Assembly (NCBI GenBank): GCA_902762325.1
Contig: CACWNV010000046.1
Location: 1-37,233, forward strand
DNA length: 37,233 nucleotides
Reading direction: 5' to 3'
From: an uncultured Prevotellaceae bacterium
GTDB taxonomy: Bacteria > Bacteroidota > Bacteroidia > Bacteroidales > Bacteroidaceae
The translations under genes were made by a program, and so were the position numbers. Positions 8,055-17,984 of the stretch are shown here, piece after piece. How positions within the stretch are numbered: position 1 is the stretch's first letter; each line of letters starts with the position of its first letter. The notes below the pieces were generated by a model that saw only the letters and a program-made list of their open reading frames with translations, ran no database searches and was not told the origin of the DNA.

Positions 8055-10214
8055 ATGAATAAAAGAATCACAGCAACAATCAGCAGCCTGTTCGCCGCCC
8101 TTGTGGCGACGGCACAGGCTGCTTTCGTTACCGCAGATAGTGTGGCGGTGTTTTATCCGGCAGGATATGACGCCACACAACACGAGCCATCGCTCATCTT
8201 CGAGCAACAGCCGCTGGCTATCCATCAGTTGCCATCTGATTGGCTGTTGCGTCCTCGGTTCAGTATGAAAGATGGTCATAGTGTGGCTACCATTGATGTT
8301 AAAGGACAGGTAGACTTCTATGGAACAGGTGAAGTGACAGGACCATTGCGTCGCAACGGGCGCACCATCAGTCTGTGGAATGTCGATACGCCCGCCTATA
8401 GTGTCGATGGAGGAACGCACCTCTATCAGAGTCATCCTTGGGTGATGGGACTTCGTGCCGATGGTACTGCTTTCGGCATCATTGCCGACAATACATGGCG
8501 GCAGTCAATCTCCATTACCGACCATCAAGTGACCTTTGAGAGCCAAGGACCATCATTCCGTGTCGTTATCATCGAGCGTGACAGTCCTCAGGCTTTGATG
8601 AAGGCTCTTGGCAACCTTACTGGTAAGATGGAATTACCGCCTCTCTGGGCTTTAGGTTATCAGCAGTGTCGTTTCAGTTATCAGCCAGACACGCGAGTGA
8701 TGGAGATTGCCGACCTGTTGCGTAAGCATCGCATCCCCTCGGATGTCATCTGGATGGATATCGACTATATGGATGGCTACCGTATCTTTACTTTCAATCC
8801 TCGTGAGTTCCCGCAGCCTAAGCGACTGAACGCCTATCTTCACGAACACGATTTCAAGGCTGTCTATATGATTGACCCTGGTGTGAAAGTGGAACCTGGA
8901 TACTTCGTCGATGACCAAGGAACGGCTGGTGATTATTGGGTGAAGACAGCTGACGGTCGTCCCTTTGAAGGGAAAGTATGGCCAGGACTATGCCACTTCC
9001 CCGACTTCACGCGTCCCGATGTTCGTACTTGGTGGGCTACACTCTACAAAGACTTTATGGCTACAGGCATTGATGGCGTGTGGAACGACATGAATGAACC
9101 GACCGCCTTTGAACAGTCGGAGAACACGATGCCACTCAACAATGTTCACATCGGTGAGAACAGAGCGTTGAGAACAGGAAAGAACGACAACGCTTTCTCT
9201 CATCTGCGTTTCCACAATGTATATGGTATGCAGATGGTACGTGCCAGTCGTGACGGACTATTGCTTGCCAATCCACAGAAACGTCCGTTCATCCTCTCGC
9301 GTTCAAACTTCTTAGGTGGTCAGCGTTATGCTGCCACTTGGACGGGTGACAATCTATCTTCGCCTGAGCAGATGAAGCTCAGTGTTCCCATGAGTCTCAC
9401 CCTTGGACTATCTGGGCAACCTTTCAGCGGACCTGATATCGGTGGGTTCTGTGAGAACGCAACCGGTGAGTTGCTGGCAGAGTGGACGGCTATGGGAGTA
9501 TTCTTCCCCTTCGTGCGCAACCATAACATTAAGGGAACCATCGACCAAGAGCCATGGGCTTTCACTCCCGATGTCCTTGATGCCTGTCGCACGGCCATCA
9601 ATCGCCGATACCGGCTCATGCCTTACATCTATACCATTTTCCGTGAGGCCAGCCAAAATGGTATGCCTGTCATGCGTCCTCTCTTCATGGCTGATGCCAA
9701 AGACCTCTCTTTGCGCAACGAAGACCGTGCATTCCTTCTTGGAGGAGACTTGATGGTGACTCCCAACTGGTCGGCAAACATTCCTTCACCTCAAGGCGAC
9801 AAGTGGCAAGCTCTGACACTTGAATCGGAAACCGACAGCTATCAGGCAACACTCCGTCAACGACCGGGTTCAGTCATTCCATTGGCAAATCTGGCACAGA
9901 GTACCACTTCCATGCGTACCGATTCACTTACGCTCTTGGTCTGCCTCGATGCTCAAGGCCACGCTACTGGGCAGCTTTACGAAGACGATGGTGACGGATT
10001 CGGCTATCGTTCCGGTCAATACCGTTTGCTTTCACTCGAGGCTACCATTGATAAGAGAAATCTCACCGTTTCTGTACGTCAGGCAGAAGGCAACATGACT
10101 CCTCTCAATCGTACATTGCGTATCGGTTTAGTGCATCATGGACGAGTGGAATACTCGGCTTGGCAGTCTGGCAATGAGGCATCTATGAAGATAAAGAAAT
10201 CTGTCCTTAAATAA
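8055..10214 (+). CDS. GH31 family alpha-glucosidase
   Basis: A 719-residue family 31 enzyme with a signal peptide (MNKRITATISSLFAALVATAQA). The nucleophile motif is VWNDMNEP (D345, numbered from the ATG at 8055) and the acid/base lies in WTGDNLSS (D432). DVIWMDIDYMDGY, SRSNFLGGQRYAATWTGDN and GFFPF-like FFPFVRNHN are hallmark strings of classical alpha-glucosidases, including alpha-glucosidase II-type enzymes. Length is normal for the family. The frame is also open from a GTG at 8052, but the ATG three bases later is the more natural start. It lies 19 bases after the GLUG gene and 17 bases before the next GH31, so it is very likely co-transcribed. It belongs to a different GH31 branch from the two WWxDWQQ enzymes flanking it, giving the locus two types of GH31 activity. 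Confidence 0.92.
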   Translation: MNKRITATISSLFAALVATAQAAFVTADSVAVFYPAGYDATQHEPSLIFEQQPLAIHQLPSDWLLRPRFSMKDGHSVATIDVKGQVDFYGTGEVTGPLRRNGRTISLWNVDTPAYSVDGGTHLYQSHPWVMGLRADGTAFGIIADNTWRQSISITDHQVTFESQGPSFRVVIIERDSPQALMKALGNLTGKMELPPLWALGYQQCRFSYQPDTRVMEIADLLRKHRIPSDVIWMDIDYMDGYRIFTFNPREFPQPKRLNAYLHEHDFKAVYMIDPGVKVEPGYFVDDQGTAGDYWVKTADGRPFEGKVWPGLCHFPDFTRPDVRTWWATLYKDFMATGIDGVWNDMNEPTAFEQSENTMPLNNVHIGENRALRTGKNDNAFSHLRFHNVYGMQMVRASRDGLLLANPQKRPFILSRSNFLGGQRYAATWTGDNLSSPEQMKLSVPMSLTLGLSGQPFSGPDIGGFCENATGELLAEWTAMGVFFPFVRNHNIKGTIDQEPWAFTPDVLDACRTAINRRYRLMPYIYTIFREASQNGMPVMRPLFMADAKDLSLRNEDRAFLLGGDLMVTPNWSANIPSPQGDKWQALTLESETDSYQATLRQRPGSVIPLANLAQSTTSMRTDSLTLLVCLDAQGHATGQLYEDDGDGFGYRSGQYRLLSLEATIDKRNLTVSVRQAEGNMTPLNRTLRIGLVHHGRVEYSAWQSGNEASMKIKKSVLK

Positions 10215-10231
10215 ACTGGATGATACGATAA

Positions 10232-12646
10232 ATGAAAAAAGGATTGTTTATATTGTTCCTGTTGATGTTTGTGGCTGTCAACCGCCTGTCGGCTACCGAC
10301 GAACTGAATCCAATAGCCGATCCTGCGGCTGTAGTCACATCAGGTCGTGCCCGCTTCACCGTTCTTACTGACCGGATGATTCGCATTCAGTATAGTGTCG
10401 GTGAAAAGTTTGAAGACAGAGCTACATTTGCAGTCATCAACCGCCGTCTCCCTCTCGTCGATTATCGTACACGAGAGGAAGGCGGCTATCTCTACATCGA
10501 GACATCGGCATTGACGCTTCGCTACAAAATAGGTGGTACAATAGCCACAAGTCTGAAATCGCCTAATAACCTGAGCATTACCATGCATCTCAATGGCAGG
10601 GATGTCATCTGGTACCCCGGTAAGGAGGATGCACTCAACCTGAAAGGTACTAAGCGTACGTTGGACACTGCCAGCGGCGATAACCAACGTCCCGACTTGG
10701 AAGATGGCATCATCTCTCGGGGCGGATGGGCACTGATAGACGAGTCGCCTCGCACAAAGCGTGGGGATGGGTCGGTGACCTTTGCTTTTGAGCATAAGGT
10801 AGACGGTATTGACTGGTGGGCTCAACCTGTAGATCCCAATGCACTCGACTGGTATTTCATGGGATATGGACACGACTATAAAGAAGCTATTGGCGACTAT
10901 ATCAAGATAGCCGGCAGACAACCCATGCCACCACTCTATGCGTTGGGTTATTGGTACAGTAAGTATCAGCGATACTCTCAACAGGACTATATCAATCTGG
11001 TAAACGAAATTCATAATAACGAAATTCCTCTCGACGTAATGATTATGGATATGGACTGGCATCTAGACGGATGGACGGGGTGGACTTGGAATAAAAGTCT
11101 CATATCTAATCCTGACGGTCTGATCAGATGGATGCATAATCAAGGACTCAAGGTGAGCCTGAACCTTCATCCGGCTGATGGCGTTGCCAGTCATGAAGAT
11201 CATTTCAACGAGATAAGGACTGATATGGGGTTGACAGGCGACCGTGTGCCGTGGATGTTGGAGGATTCCACATTCTACCGTTCGATGTTTAAACATATCA
11301 TCCGTGAACGGGAGCAACAGGGAGTAGACTTCTGGTGGCTTGACTGGCAGCAGAACCTGACAAGTTTCTACACTGAAGGACTCTCTGAGACATTTTGGTG
11401 CAATCACGTCTTCTACAATGACATGAGAATCAATCGTACGGATCGCCGCCCGATGATCTTCCACCGTTGGGGAGGATTGGGTAGTCATCGGTATCCCATA
11501 GGATTCTCAGGAGACACCTATTCTACTTTCGGGTCGCTCGCCTTCCAACCTTATTTCACGGCGACTGCATCTAATGTGTGCTTCGGCTATTGGGGACATG
11601 ACTTAGGCGGACACTTGCAGATTGCTCCCACCAATGAAGAACTCATGTTGCGTTGGCTTCAGTTTGGTGTCTTCTCCCCCATCTTCCGTACTCATGGAGC
11701 AAGTCAGGAGGGGAATGAAAGACGTATCTGGAAATTCGGCAACTTCGATAAGCTGCTCGAATGTATCAATCTGCGCTATGAGCTGATGCCTTATATTTAT
11801 ACGGCGGCACGCCAGGCCTATGATACTGGCATAAGTATTTGTCGTCCGCTCTACTATGAATGGCCCGAGGAAAACGAGGCATATCGACAAGAGGGTGAAT
11901 ATATGTTCGGCGATAACATCTTGGTGTCGCCCATCGTAACGACAAGTAATGGTGACAGTCGTACTTTTCACAAGACCTGGTTACCCGAAGGTCGTTGGTA
12001 TGATGTCTGTCGCAATCGTCTGCTCGATGGTGGTCAGACACTCAGCGAGTATTATGCGGATGATGAAATACCTTATTTTATCAAGGCTGGCAGCATTGTG
12101 ATTTGCAATCCACAGATGAATAACCTGAAGACAATAACCGATAAATTGCTTATTAAAGTCATCCCTGGCGATGATGGAAGTACAAACCTCTACGAAGACG
12201 CAGGTGATACACAAGACTATCAGAACGGCGGATTTACCACTACTCATATTGCTCAACAACGTACAGCAGCCGGTATCTGCATCAGTATTGATGCACGTAA
12301 TGGCAGTTATGAAGGAATGTCGGCAGAACGTGCCTATGAGTTACACCTGTTGTTGACCAACAAACCTGAAAGGGTGACCATTGACGGAGTTGAAACAAGT
12401 GACTGGTCATACGATGCCACCCGACATCTGGTGGTGGTAAACATTGGAACGACACCGTGTGAGCAGCAAGTGGTAGTGAACGTAGAGTATGACGTTTCCG
12501 GAATCGCCAATGTCGCCACCGTAGAAGTAGTGGCAGAACATTACTATGATTTGTCTGGACGTCCCTGTGCTGAGAAGCCTCATGGAGCATACATTGTTTG
12601 CCGTACATGGAGCGATGGCAGTGTTACTACGCAAAAAGAGTTTTAA
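10232..12646 (+). CDS. GH31 family alpha-glycosidase, copy B, with C-terminal tail
   Basis: This 804-residue protein is a close paralogue of the GH31 at 1988; long stretches are identical or nearly so, for example DESPRTKRGDGS and GYWYSKYQRY. The signal peptide runs to about residue 21 (NRLSATDE). Nucleophile D371 lies in WWLDWQQ and acid/base D428 in GFSGDT. It is about 54 residues longer than copy A because it ends in an extra segment with the tail YYDLSGRPCAEKPHGAYIV. That tail is shared with other exported proteins in this window and resembles the end of type IX secretion sorting domains (inference). Like copy A it is followed directly by a SusE/F-like gene. Substrate is unknown; divergence from copy A may reflect a different linkage or chain length. 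Confidence 0.9.
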   Translation: MKKGLFILFLLMFVAVNRLSATDELNPIADPAAVVTSGRARFTVLTDRMIRIQYSVGEKFEDRATFAVINRRLPLVDYRTREEGGYLYIETSALTLRYKIGGTIATSLKSPNNLSITMHLNGRDVIWYPGKEDALNLKGTKRTLDTASGDNQRPDLEDGIISRGGWALIDESPRTKRGDGSVTFAFEHKVDGIDWWAQPVDPNALDWYFMGYGHDYKEAIGDYIKIAGRQPMPPLYALGYWYSKYQRYSQQDYINLVNEIHNNEIPLDVMIMDMDWHLDGWTGWTWNKSLISNPDGLIRWMHNQGLKVSLNLHPADGVASHEDHFNEIRTDMGLTGDRVPWMLEDSTFYRSMFKHIIREREQQGVDFWWLDWQQNLTSFYTEGLSETFWCNHVFYNDMRINRTDRRPMIFHRWGGLGSHRYPIGFSGDTYSTFGSLAFQPYFTATASNVCFGYWGHDLGGHLQIAPTNEELMLRWLQFGVFSPIFRTHGASQEGNERRIWKFGNFDKLLECINLRYELMPYIYTAARQAYDTGISICRPLYYEWPEENEAYRQEGEYMFGDNILVSPIVTTSNGDSRTFHKTWLPEGRWYDVCRNRLLDGGQTLSEYYADDEIPYFIKAGSIVICNPQMNNLKTITDKLLIKVIPGDDGSTNLYEDAGDTQDYQNGGFTTTHIAQQRTAAGICISIDARNGSYEGMSAERAYELHLLLTNKPERVTIDGVETSDWSYDATRHLVVVNIGTTPCEQQVVVNVEYDVSGIANVATVEVVAEHYYDLSGRPCAEKPHGAYIVCRTWSDGSVTTQKEF

Positions 12647-12671
12647 GATAGTTATTAAAAGGAGAACGAAT

Positions 12672-13583
12672 ATGCAGCATATCTTTTATATCATTCTGAT
12701 TGTATGTTTCTTTTTGCCGTCAGAAACTAAAGCTCAGAGTTACGACCGCTTGTGGGCAACGGGAACGGCTGTGCCCCAGGGAACGGTCGAACTGGTAAAA
12801 CGACCCGATGGAATGTATCGGTTTGCAGGAGCACTCAACTCTGGTGAGCTGAAGATCATGACCACAGAGACATTTGAGAAAGGCACCACGATGTTCCTGA
12901 AACCTCAGCTGGTTGATTCATACCTCATTAATAACGGACTGCGATACGCTCTCACTTCCGACGAGACACAACCTGGCTGGGTGGTGTCGTTTCAGGAAGA
13001 CACCTATCGTTTTCTCGTTGACCCCGTTAATCGTAAGGTGACAGGTGAACTGATGTTGCCTTGGAATGAGGTTCTCATTGCCGGTAGCGCCATCGTTGGA
13101 GGTTCCAACAATGTGGAATGGAACCGTAACGCCATGCTGTCCTTTGAGCGAGACCACGACAACCCCTATCTTTTTACATGGACTGGTGAGCTGGGCGTGT
13201 TCGACAATGTGGTAGAACCTGGCCGCTTCAAATTGGAGGGACAGATGACATGGGGGCCACGAGAACTGCATCCTTTCACACAAGATGAAGACATACTTGA
13301 AGCACAATATTTGAGACAAGGAGGAGACGATACGAAATGGCGTGTCTCGAAAGCTGGCAGATACCGCATCGTCGTAGACTTGTTTTATGAGACAATTCAT
13401 GCAGAACTGGTAACAGGCGACATAAACTTGTCGCCTACGAATATCGAGACCGTAACACCTGAGAAAGAGCAGCATCAGGTGGAATACTACGACATGAACG
13501 GTATGAGGATGCAACAGCCGCGACGTGGAATCAATATCGTAAGGTCGGCAGACGGAACCATTCACAAAGTGATGGTGAAGTGA
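12672..13583 (+). CDS. SusE/SusF-like surface glycan-binding protein, copy B
   Basis: About 303 residues with a signal peptide (MQHIFYIILIVCFFLPSETKAQ). It is a paralogue of the protein at 4274: LWATGTAVPQG matches LWIVGSAVPGG, and the second module opens EVLIAGSAIVGGSN. The aromatic-rich loop TWGPRELHPF parallels RWYPKAIHP. The frame is open from 12546, inside the preceding GH31 gene, but GGAG at 12661 followed by the ATG at 12672 and a clean signal peptide fixes the start. It carries a C-terminal tail (YYDMNGMRMQQPRRGINIV, ending KVMVK) that copy A lacks. No lipobox is seen, which is unusual for this family. Predicted role is glycan binding at the surface for GH31 copy B. Confidence 0.75.
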   Translation: MQHIFYIILIVCFFLPSETKAQSYDRLWATGTAVPQGTVELVKRPDGMYRFAGALNSGELKIMTTETFEKGTTMFLKPQLVDSYLINNGLRYALTSDETQPGWVVSFQEDTYRFLVDPVNRKVTGELMLPWNEVLIAGSAIVGGSNNVEWNRNAMLSFERDHDNPYLFTWTGELGVFDNVVEPGRFKLEGQMTWGPRELHPFTQDEDILEAQYLRQGGDDTKWRVSKAGRYRIVVDLFYETIHAELVTGDINLSPTNIETVTPEKEQHQVEYYDMNGMRMQQPRRGINIVRSADGTIHKVMVK

Positions 13584-13612
13584 GTTGAATACATTAAACA
13601 ATCATTGGGGTG

Positions 13613-14899
13613 ATGAACGGAAAGCTAAAAGTATATAGTGTATTGTTAATGATGTTGCTGTTAGCAGCAGATCTCTTGGCACAGGAAGGAAGTGGTGTCT
13701 ATGTGGGAGGGCATATTCGTCGTGAGCGTCCCAACACCATTACTAAGTTGAAGAACTCGGGATTTACTTACGTTATCTTGTTTAATGTGAATGTGGAGTC
13801 TGACGGCACACTGACTACAGACGGAGAGACCATTTGTAAGGATGGAGAGTATGTATTCGACCAGCAACAACCCCATTACGTGGTAGATGTCAAGGCATTG
13901 AAGACATGGCCCACAGGTATCGAACGTATAGAGATATGTATCGGTGGATGGGGAAATGAATCATATATGAGGATTCGTGACCTCATCAACCAATATGGTA
14001 CAAATGAGAATACCATCCTGTATAAGAACTTTAAGGCACTGAAGGACATGTTGCCAGAGATTGATGCCGTGAACAATGACGACGAACATTGCTATGATGT
14101 GAATACTGCCGTGAAGTTTCATACCATGCTGTTGACGATGGGATATAAGACCACAGTTGCACCTTACACGAATAAGAGTTTCTGGAAGAGTCTTGTTGAA
14201 CAGTTGAACAAAGTCCAACCGGGGACCTGTGATCGTATCTTGGTGCAATGCTATGATGGGGGTGCTAATAATGACCCTCTTAACTGGAAAATCGGTGATG
14301 TGCCTGTTCATGCCGGACGAACTAACTATCAGACGGATATGCAGACTTCCATCAATCAGATGCAGGTGTGGCACGACCAGAAAGATGTCGTGGGAGGTTT
14401 CGTGTGGGTTTACAACGATGAAACGTGGAATCTCAACCAGTGGGCTTCTGCCATGAACCGCATCTTCTCTGCGAAAAAGGCTGATAACCCTGTGATTACG
14501 TTTTATAGTGCAAACAGCTTTGGCGGTTATAGTGTTCAACTTGCCGAAGGAGAGTATTGCACAGGTGAACTATCTGCCTATGGCTTGGGTGATAAAGACA
14601 TTGCCTCTTTCAAGATGCTACCTGGCTATAAGTTGACTGGCTATATCGCCAATAACCTGACAGGACTGAACAAGGAATGGACGGATGAGGAAATGGCTCG
14701 AATGGGAGCATGGGGAAAACGTATCTCTTCGTTGAAAATTGAACGTGTAGAAGACGACACGGAAATAGCAGACATCAGAATTTCTGAAGCCCCTGCCATC
14801 AGATACTACGATCTGCAAGGTCGACAACTGAAGGGGAAACCTGACAAGGGATTCTATCTGGTGGAAAGAAATGGAAGTGTTAAAGTAGTTATCAATTAA
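13613..14899 (+). CDS. GH18 endo-beta-N-acetylglucosaminidase-like protein with beta/gamma-crystallin domain
   Basis: A 428-residue exported protein with a signal peptide ending LLAQ. Residues about 26-285 look like a GH18 barrel. CIGGWG near 110 matches the SxGG motif, and DAVNNDDEH (D151, D156, E158 from the ATG at 13613) aligns with the EndoH-type motif DGVDFDDEY, keeping the last Asp and the catalytic Glu but with Asn at the second Asp position. Later come VQCYDGG and GGFVWVYND, expected late-strand positions. Residues about 294-377 (FYSANSFGGYSVQLAEGEY, ending ISSLKIE) fit a beta/gamma-crystallin Greek-key pair, a rare partner. The tail YYDLQGRQL...GFYLVERNG...KVVIN follows. If active it would cut the chitobiose core of N-glycans; if the D-to-N change is disabling it could be a glycan-binding pseudo-enzyme. 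The frame is open from GTG 13610; ATG 13613 is preferred. Confidence 0.65.
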   Translation: MNGKLKVYSVLLMMLLLAADLLAQEGSGVYVGGHIRRERPNTITKLKNSGFTYVILFNVNVESDGTLTTDGETICKDGEYVFDQQQPHYVVDVKALKTWPTGIERIEICIGGWGNESYMRIRDLINQYGTNENTILYKNFKALKDMLPEIDAVNNDDEHCYDVNTAVKFHTMLLTMGYKTTVAPYTNKSFWKSLVEQLNKVQPGTCDRILVQCYDGGANNDPLNWKIGDVPVHAGRTNYQTDMQTSINQMQVWHDQKDVVGGFVWVYNDETWNLNQWASAMNRIFSAKKADNPVITFYSANSFGGYSVQLAEGEYCTGELSAYGLGDKDIASFKMLPGYKLTGYIANNLTGLNKEWTDEEMARMGAWGKRISSLKIERVEDDTEIADIRISEAPAIRYYDLQGRQLKGKPDKGFYLVERNGSVKVVIN

Positions 14900-14910
14900 A
14901 GGATGAACGA

Positions 14911-17900
14911 ATGAACGGGAAGACTATCATTACTTGCATGGCATTGCTGTTGTCGGTTGTGGCAACGGCAACACCTATATCTCAACAACAGGCACGACAG
15001 CGTGCGGCGGCATTTATGGCTGCAAAAGGAATCAGCATTGAGGAGAGTGCCTTGGTGAAAGCTCCTCGCAAAATACAAGGCAGCCAAACAGCTGATGCCA
15101 GCTATTATGTCTTTAATGCAACTCCTGGACAGGGTTATGTGATTGTCTCGGGCGACAACTGTACGGAAAGCATATTGGGCTATTCGGACAAAGGGACCTT
15201 CGATGTGAATAACGTGCCAGAGGGTTTACAATGGCTGCTTAACATGTATGATGAACAGATAAAGCGTCTTAACGATTTGGGCATCACAACTAATCATGCA
15301 AAAGCAAAAGCCCAACAGGTACACCGCCCGATTGCTCCTTTGTTGAAGACATTATGGAACCAGGGAGACCCATACAACCTGCTCTGTCCGCGCTATTACA
15401 GAGAAGACGGATCGCAAGGCGATCTGAGTGCTACTGGATGTGTGGCTACGGCTATTGCACAGGTGATGTCTTTCTATCGCTATCCGGCGGAGACCAAGCG
15501 TATGATTCCTGGCTACTCACAAGTTTACAGCACGGTGGACGGTGACAAAAGGGTTCAGTTGCGGAACATTTCTGCGGGTTCGGTGATTGACTGGGACAAT
15601 ATATTAAATGAGTATCATGGCGGTGAGACCGACGAGCAGAAGCAAGCGATAGCACAACTGATGTACTGGGTTGGTATGGGCTGTAAGATGAGCTACGGTG
15701 GTTCTTCAGCCGCAGGCTTCCCGGAGGGAGTGAAAGCACTGATCAATTATTTTGGCTATGATGACGGTACACATATAGAGAGTCGTGGAAACTTCACGGC
15801 AGCCGCTTGGGAGGAATTACTTTACAACGAACTTCTCACGGGTCATCCCATTGCCTTTGCCGGTACGAACACTGGCGGTGCTCATGCCTTCGTGCTTGAC
15901 GGGTACGATATTGACGGACTTTTCCATGTGAACTGGGGATGGGGCGGTATGGACAACGGCTATTTCAGAATTGATGTGCTGGCACCTGATGACAACAGCG
16001 GTATCGGAGCCAGCATAACCCCTGATGCTTACAACATGGGACAGGATGCAATTATTGGTATGCGTCTGCCCGACGACATTCCAGCTCCTGCTACGGTTTA
16101 CCAACTCACGGTGAACGATTGGGAGATCCGCAATGGCAACACTTTCTTTGCTAACTATGTGAACTGGTCAGGAGTCAATGCTGACTGGAATATGGGCATT
16201 GGCTACATCAATGAGGAAGGTGGCGTTACATTGATAGGAAGTTACAGGTCCCAGTATCTTGGAACAGACACTTATATTGGATATGAGTTCCGTGTTACGG
16301 GGTTAAAGCCTGGGACATATCGCATTGTACCTGTCAGCAAACGTGCCAATGACCGCGAGTGGCAGGTAAAGGTGAATCCGGACATCACATACATCTTAGC
16401 TGTAGTAGATGATGAAGGAAGCGTAAAGCTGGAGAAGCACCCGATAGAAAGCATCACGATGACTGAGATGCATTTCCCGGGCAACCACAAGAAAGGAGAC
16501 CGACAGGCCGTGACTGCCGTTTTCACTAACCAGGGTGATGAGTATCTTCGTGAGATTCATCTGTTTGCCAGTCGTACAACAAATAAGGGATATGCGATAT
16601 GCCGGACCAATGTCGGCATATTGGAAGGTGGCGAGTCCACTGCCTCCTTTAGTTTTACGCCCGATGTGGCGGGAACATGGAATGTGTGGCTCGCAACTGA
16701 CAGCAGAGGGAATGATATTGTGGGACATGGTTCTGTAGAGATTACGAATGAAGGAATAGCTTCTTCTCATCATCTACGTTATGTATCCAATTCATTGGGC
16801 AATCGTTCGAATGGCATTGTCTTTGGCGATAAGATGCAAGGCAAGGTTACAATCCTGAACCAAGACAGTAAGGCTTTCGACGGAAAGGTGCGCCTGTGGT
16901 TACACAGGAGTGGCAATAATGGCTATTACTATGGTGTGTCGAGCATTTATGTTCCCATGCATATAGAACCGAATAGGACTGCGAATGCCAACTTCTATTT
17001 CGACAGGTTGGAACTGGGAACTACTTACGCACTCAGCATCCTATACGAAGAAGGCGGAGACATTCAGGACGGAGGACTGAGACAGATGGGACGCACACAA
17101 GCAGGCATCGTCTATTGGCAACAGAACATGTCATTAGGTGGAATGGCGGTCACGGGTACTGTCTACACTCCGAGTTCGGCAGTTGCCATGGATATGCGTT
17201 GTGCTCCTGTTGAGAAGACTTCGATTATTCCTAACGGCAACCCCAACACTCTCTATATTTTCCCTGAAGAGACAACATGCCCGGAGGAATTGGAGAAGTC
17301 CAATGTGGTCATCGGAAATCATGCAAGGCAAATTGTCTTGTCTGACGATTATGGTTTTGTCTCGCCTCTTTCATTCACCGCCAATAGTGTCACCTACAAT
17401 CGTACCTCTACAGCAGATAAGTGGGAAACGATAGCATTGCCTTTTGCCGTGGATAACTTACCGACAGACGTTGAACTGCAAGAGTTATCACAGGTGGACG
17501 ATGCTGGCGATGTGGTGTTCCAACCCACCACCGATATGGATGGCAATGTACCTTATATTATAAGGAGCAATTCTGTCGGTGAACTGACATTCAGCGCAAC
17601 CAATGCTACTGTTTCATCAACCATTGATGCACCGATGGCGGTGGGCACTCCTCAATATCGTTTCTGCGGAACAACCATCCGTCAGAATCTCTCGGACATC
17701 TTCGTTCTCAATGATGAAGGTTCTGCATTTGTCCCCGTCAAAGGTCAGACACAGGTCAATCCTTTCCGCGCTTATTTCACGGCACCTCTCAATATCAGTT
17801 CTATTCTTACCCCACAATCGGCTACAGCGATCAGTCGGGTTGAAAAAACTGTGAACGAGGATCAGCCTATTTATGACTTACAGGGAAGACGTGTGCAAAA

Positions 17901-17955
17901 TCCAAGTAGGGGTTTGTATATCATAAATCATAAAAAAGTCGTTATATTACCATAG
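14911..17955 (+). CDS. C10 family cysteine protease (streptopain/interpain-type)
   Basis: A 1014-residue exported protease. A signal peptide (to about 21) is followed by a propeptide with the typical YYVFNATPGQGYVIVSGDN stretch (about 67-87). The catalytic domain has Cys177 in ATGCVATAIAQVM and His325 in GGAHAFVLDGYD, with the family's NWGWGG motif near 342. The domain order pro-Cys-His and spacing match SpeB and interpain A. Residues about 400-950 form several beta-rich, Ig-like modules, making it far longer than SpeB (about 400). The C-terminus IYDLQGRRVQNPSRGLYII...KKVVILP is the shared tail. The gene starts 11 bases after the GH18-like gene and precedes GH38 by 29 bases. A protease among N-glycan-type hydrolases suggests joint attack on glycoproteins (inference). 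Confidence 0.88.
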   Translation: MNGKTIITCMALLLSVVATATPISQQQARQRAAAFMAAKGISIEESALVKAPRKIQGSQTADASYYVFNATPGQGYVIVSGDNCTESILGYSDKGTFDVNNVPEGLQWLLNMYDEQIKRLNDLGITTNHAKAKAQQVHRPIAPLLKTLWNQGDPYNLLCPRYYREDGSQGDLSATGCVATAIAQVMSFYRYPAETKRMIPGYSQVYSTVDGDKRVQLRNISAGSVIDWDNILNEYHGGETDEQKQAIAQLMYWVGMGCKMSYGGSSAAGFPEGVKALINYFGYDDGTHIESRGNFTAAAWEELLYNELLTGHPIAFAGTNTGGAHAFVLDGYDIDGLFHVNWGWGGMDNGYFRIDVLAPDDNSGIGASITPDAYNMGQDAIIGMRLPDDIPAPATVYQLTVNDWEIRNGNTFFANYVNWSGVNADWNMGIGYINEEGGVTLIGSYRSQYLGTDTYIGYEFRVTGLKPGTYRIVPVSKRANDREWQVKVNPDITYILAVVDDEGSVKLEKHPIESITMTEMHFPGNHKKGDRQAVTAVFTNQGDEYLREIHLFASRTTNKGYAICRTNVGILEGGESTASFSFTPDVAGTWNVWLATDSRGNDIVGHGSVEITNEGIASSHHLRYVSNSLGNRSNGIVFGDKMQGKVTILNQDSKAFDGKVRLWLHRSGNNGYYYGVSSIYVPMHIEPNRTANANFYFDRLELGTTYALSILYEEGGDIQDGGLRQMGRTQAGIVYWQQNMSLGGMAVTGTVYTPSSAVAMDMRCAPVEKTSIIPNGNPNTLYIFPEETTCPEELEKSNVVIGNHARQIVLSDDYGFVSPLSFTANSVTYNRTSTADKWETIALPFAVDNLPTDVELQELSQVDDAGDVVFQPTTDMDGNVPYIIRSNSVGELTFSATNATVSSTIDAPMAVGTPQYRFCGTTIRQNLSDIFVLNDEGSAFVPVKGQTQVNPFRAYFTAPLNISSILTPQSATAISRVEKTVNEDQPIYDLQGRRVQNPSRGLYIINHKKVVILP

Positions 17956-17984
17956 TCACTAACTTCCTAATAACCAACATAACA

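Noticed and set aside
1988-12646. Assigning the WWxDWQQ GH31 enzymes as alpha-xylosidases
   Set aside because: They lack the KTDFGE-type nucleophile motif of YicI-like alpha-xylosidases; substrate was left open.
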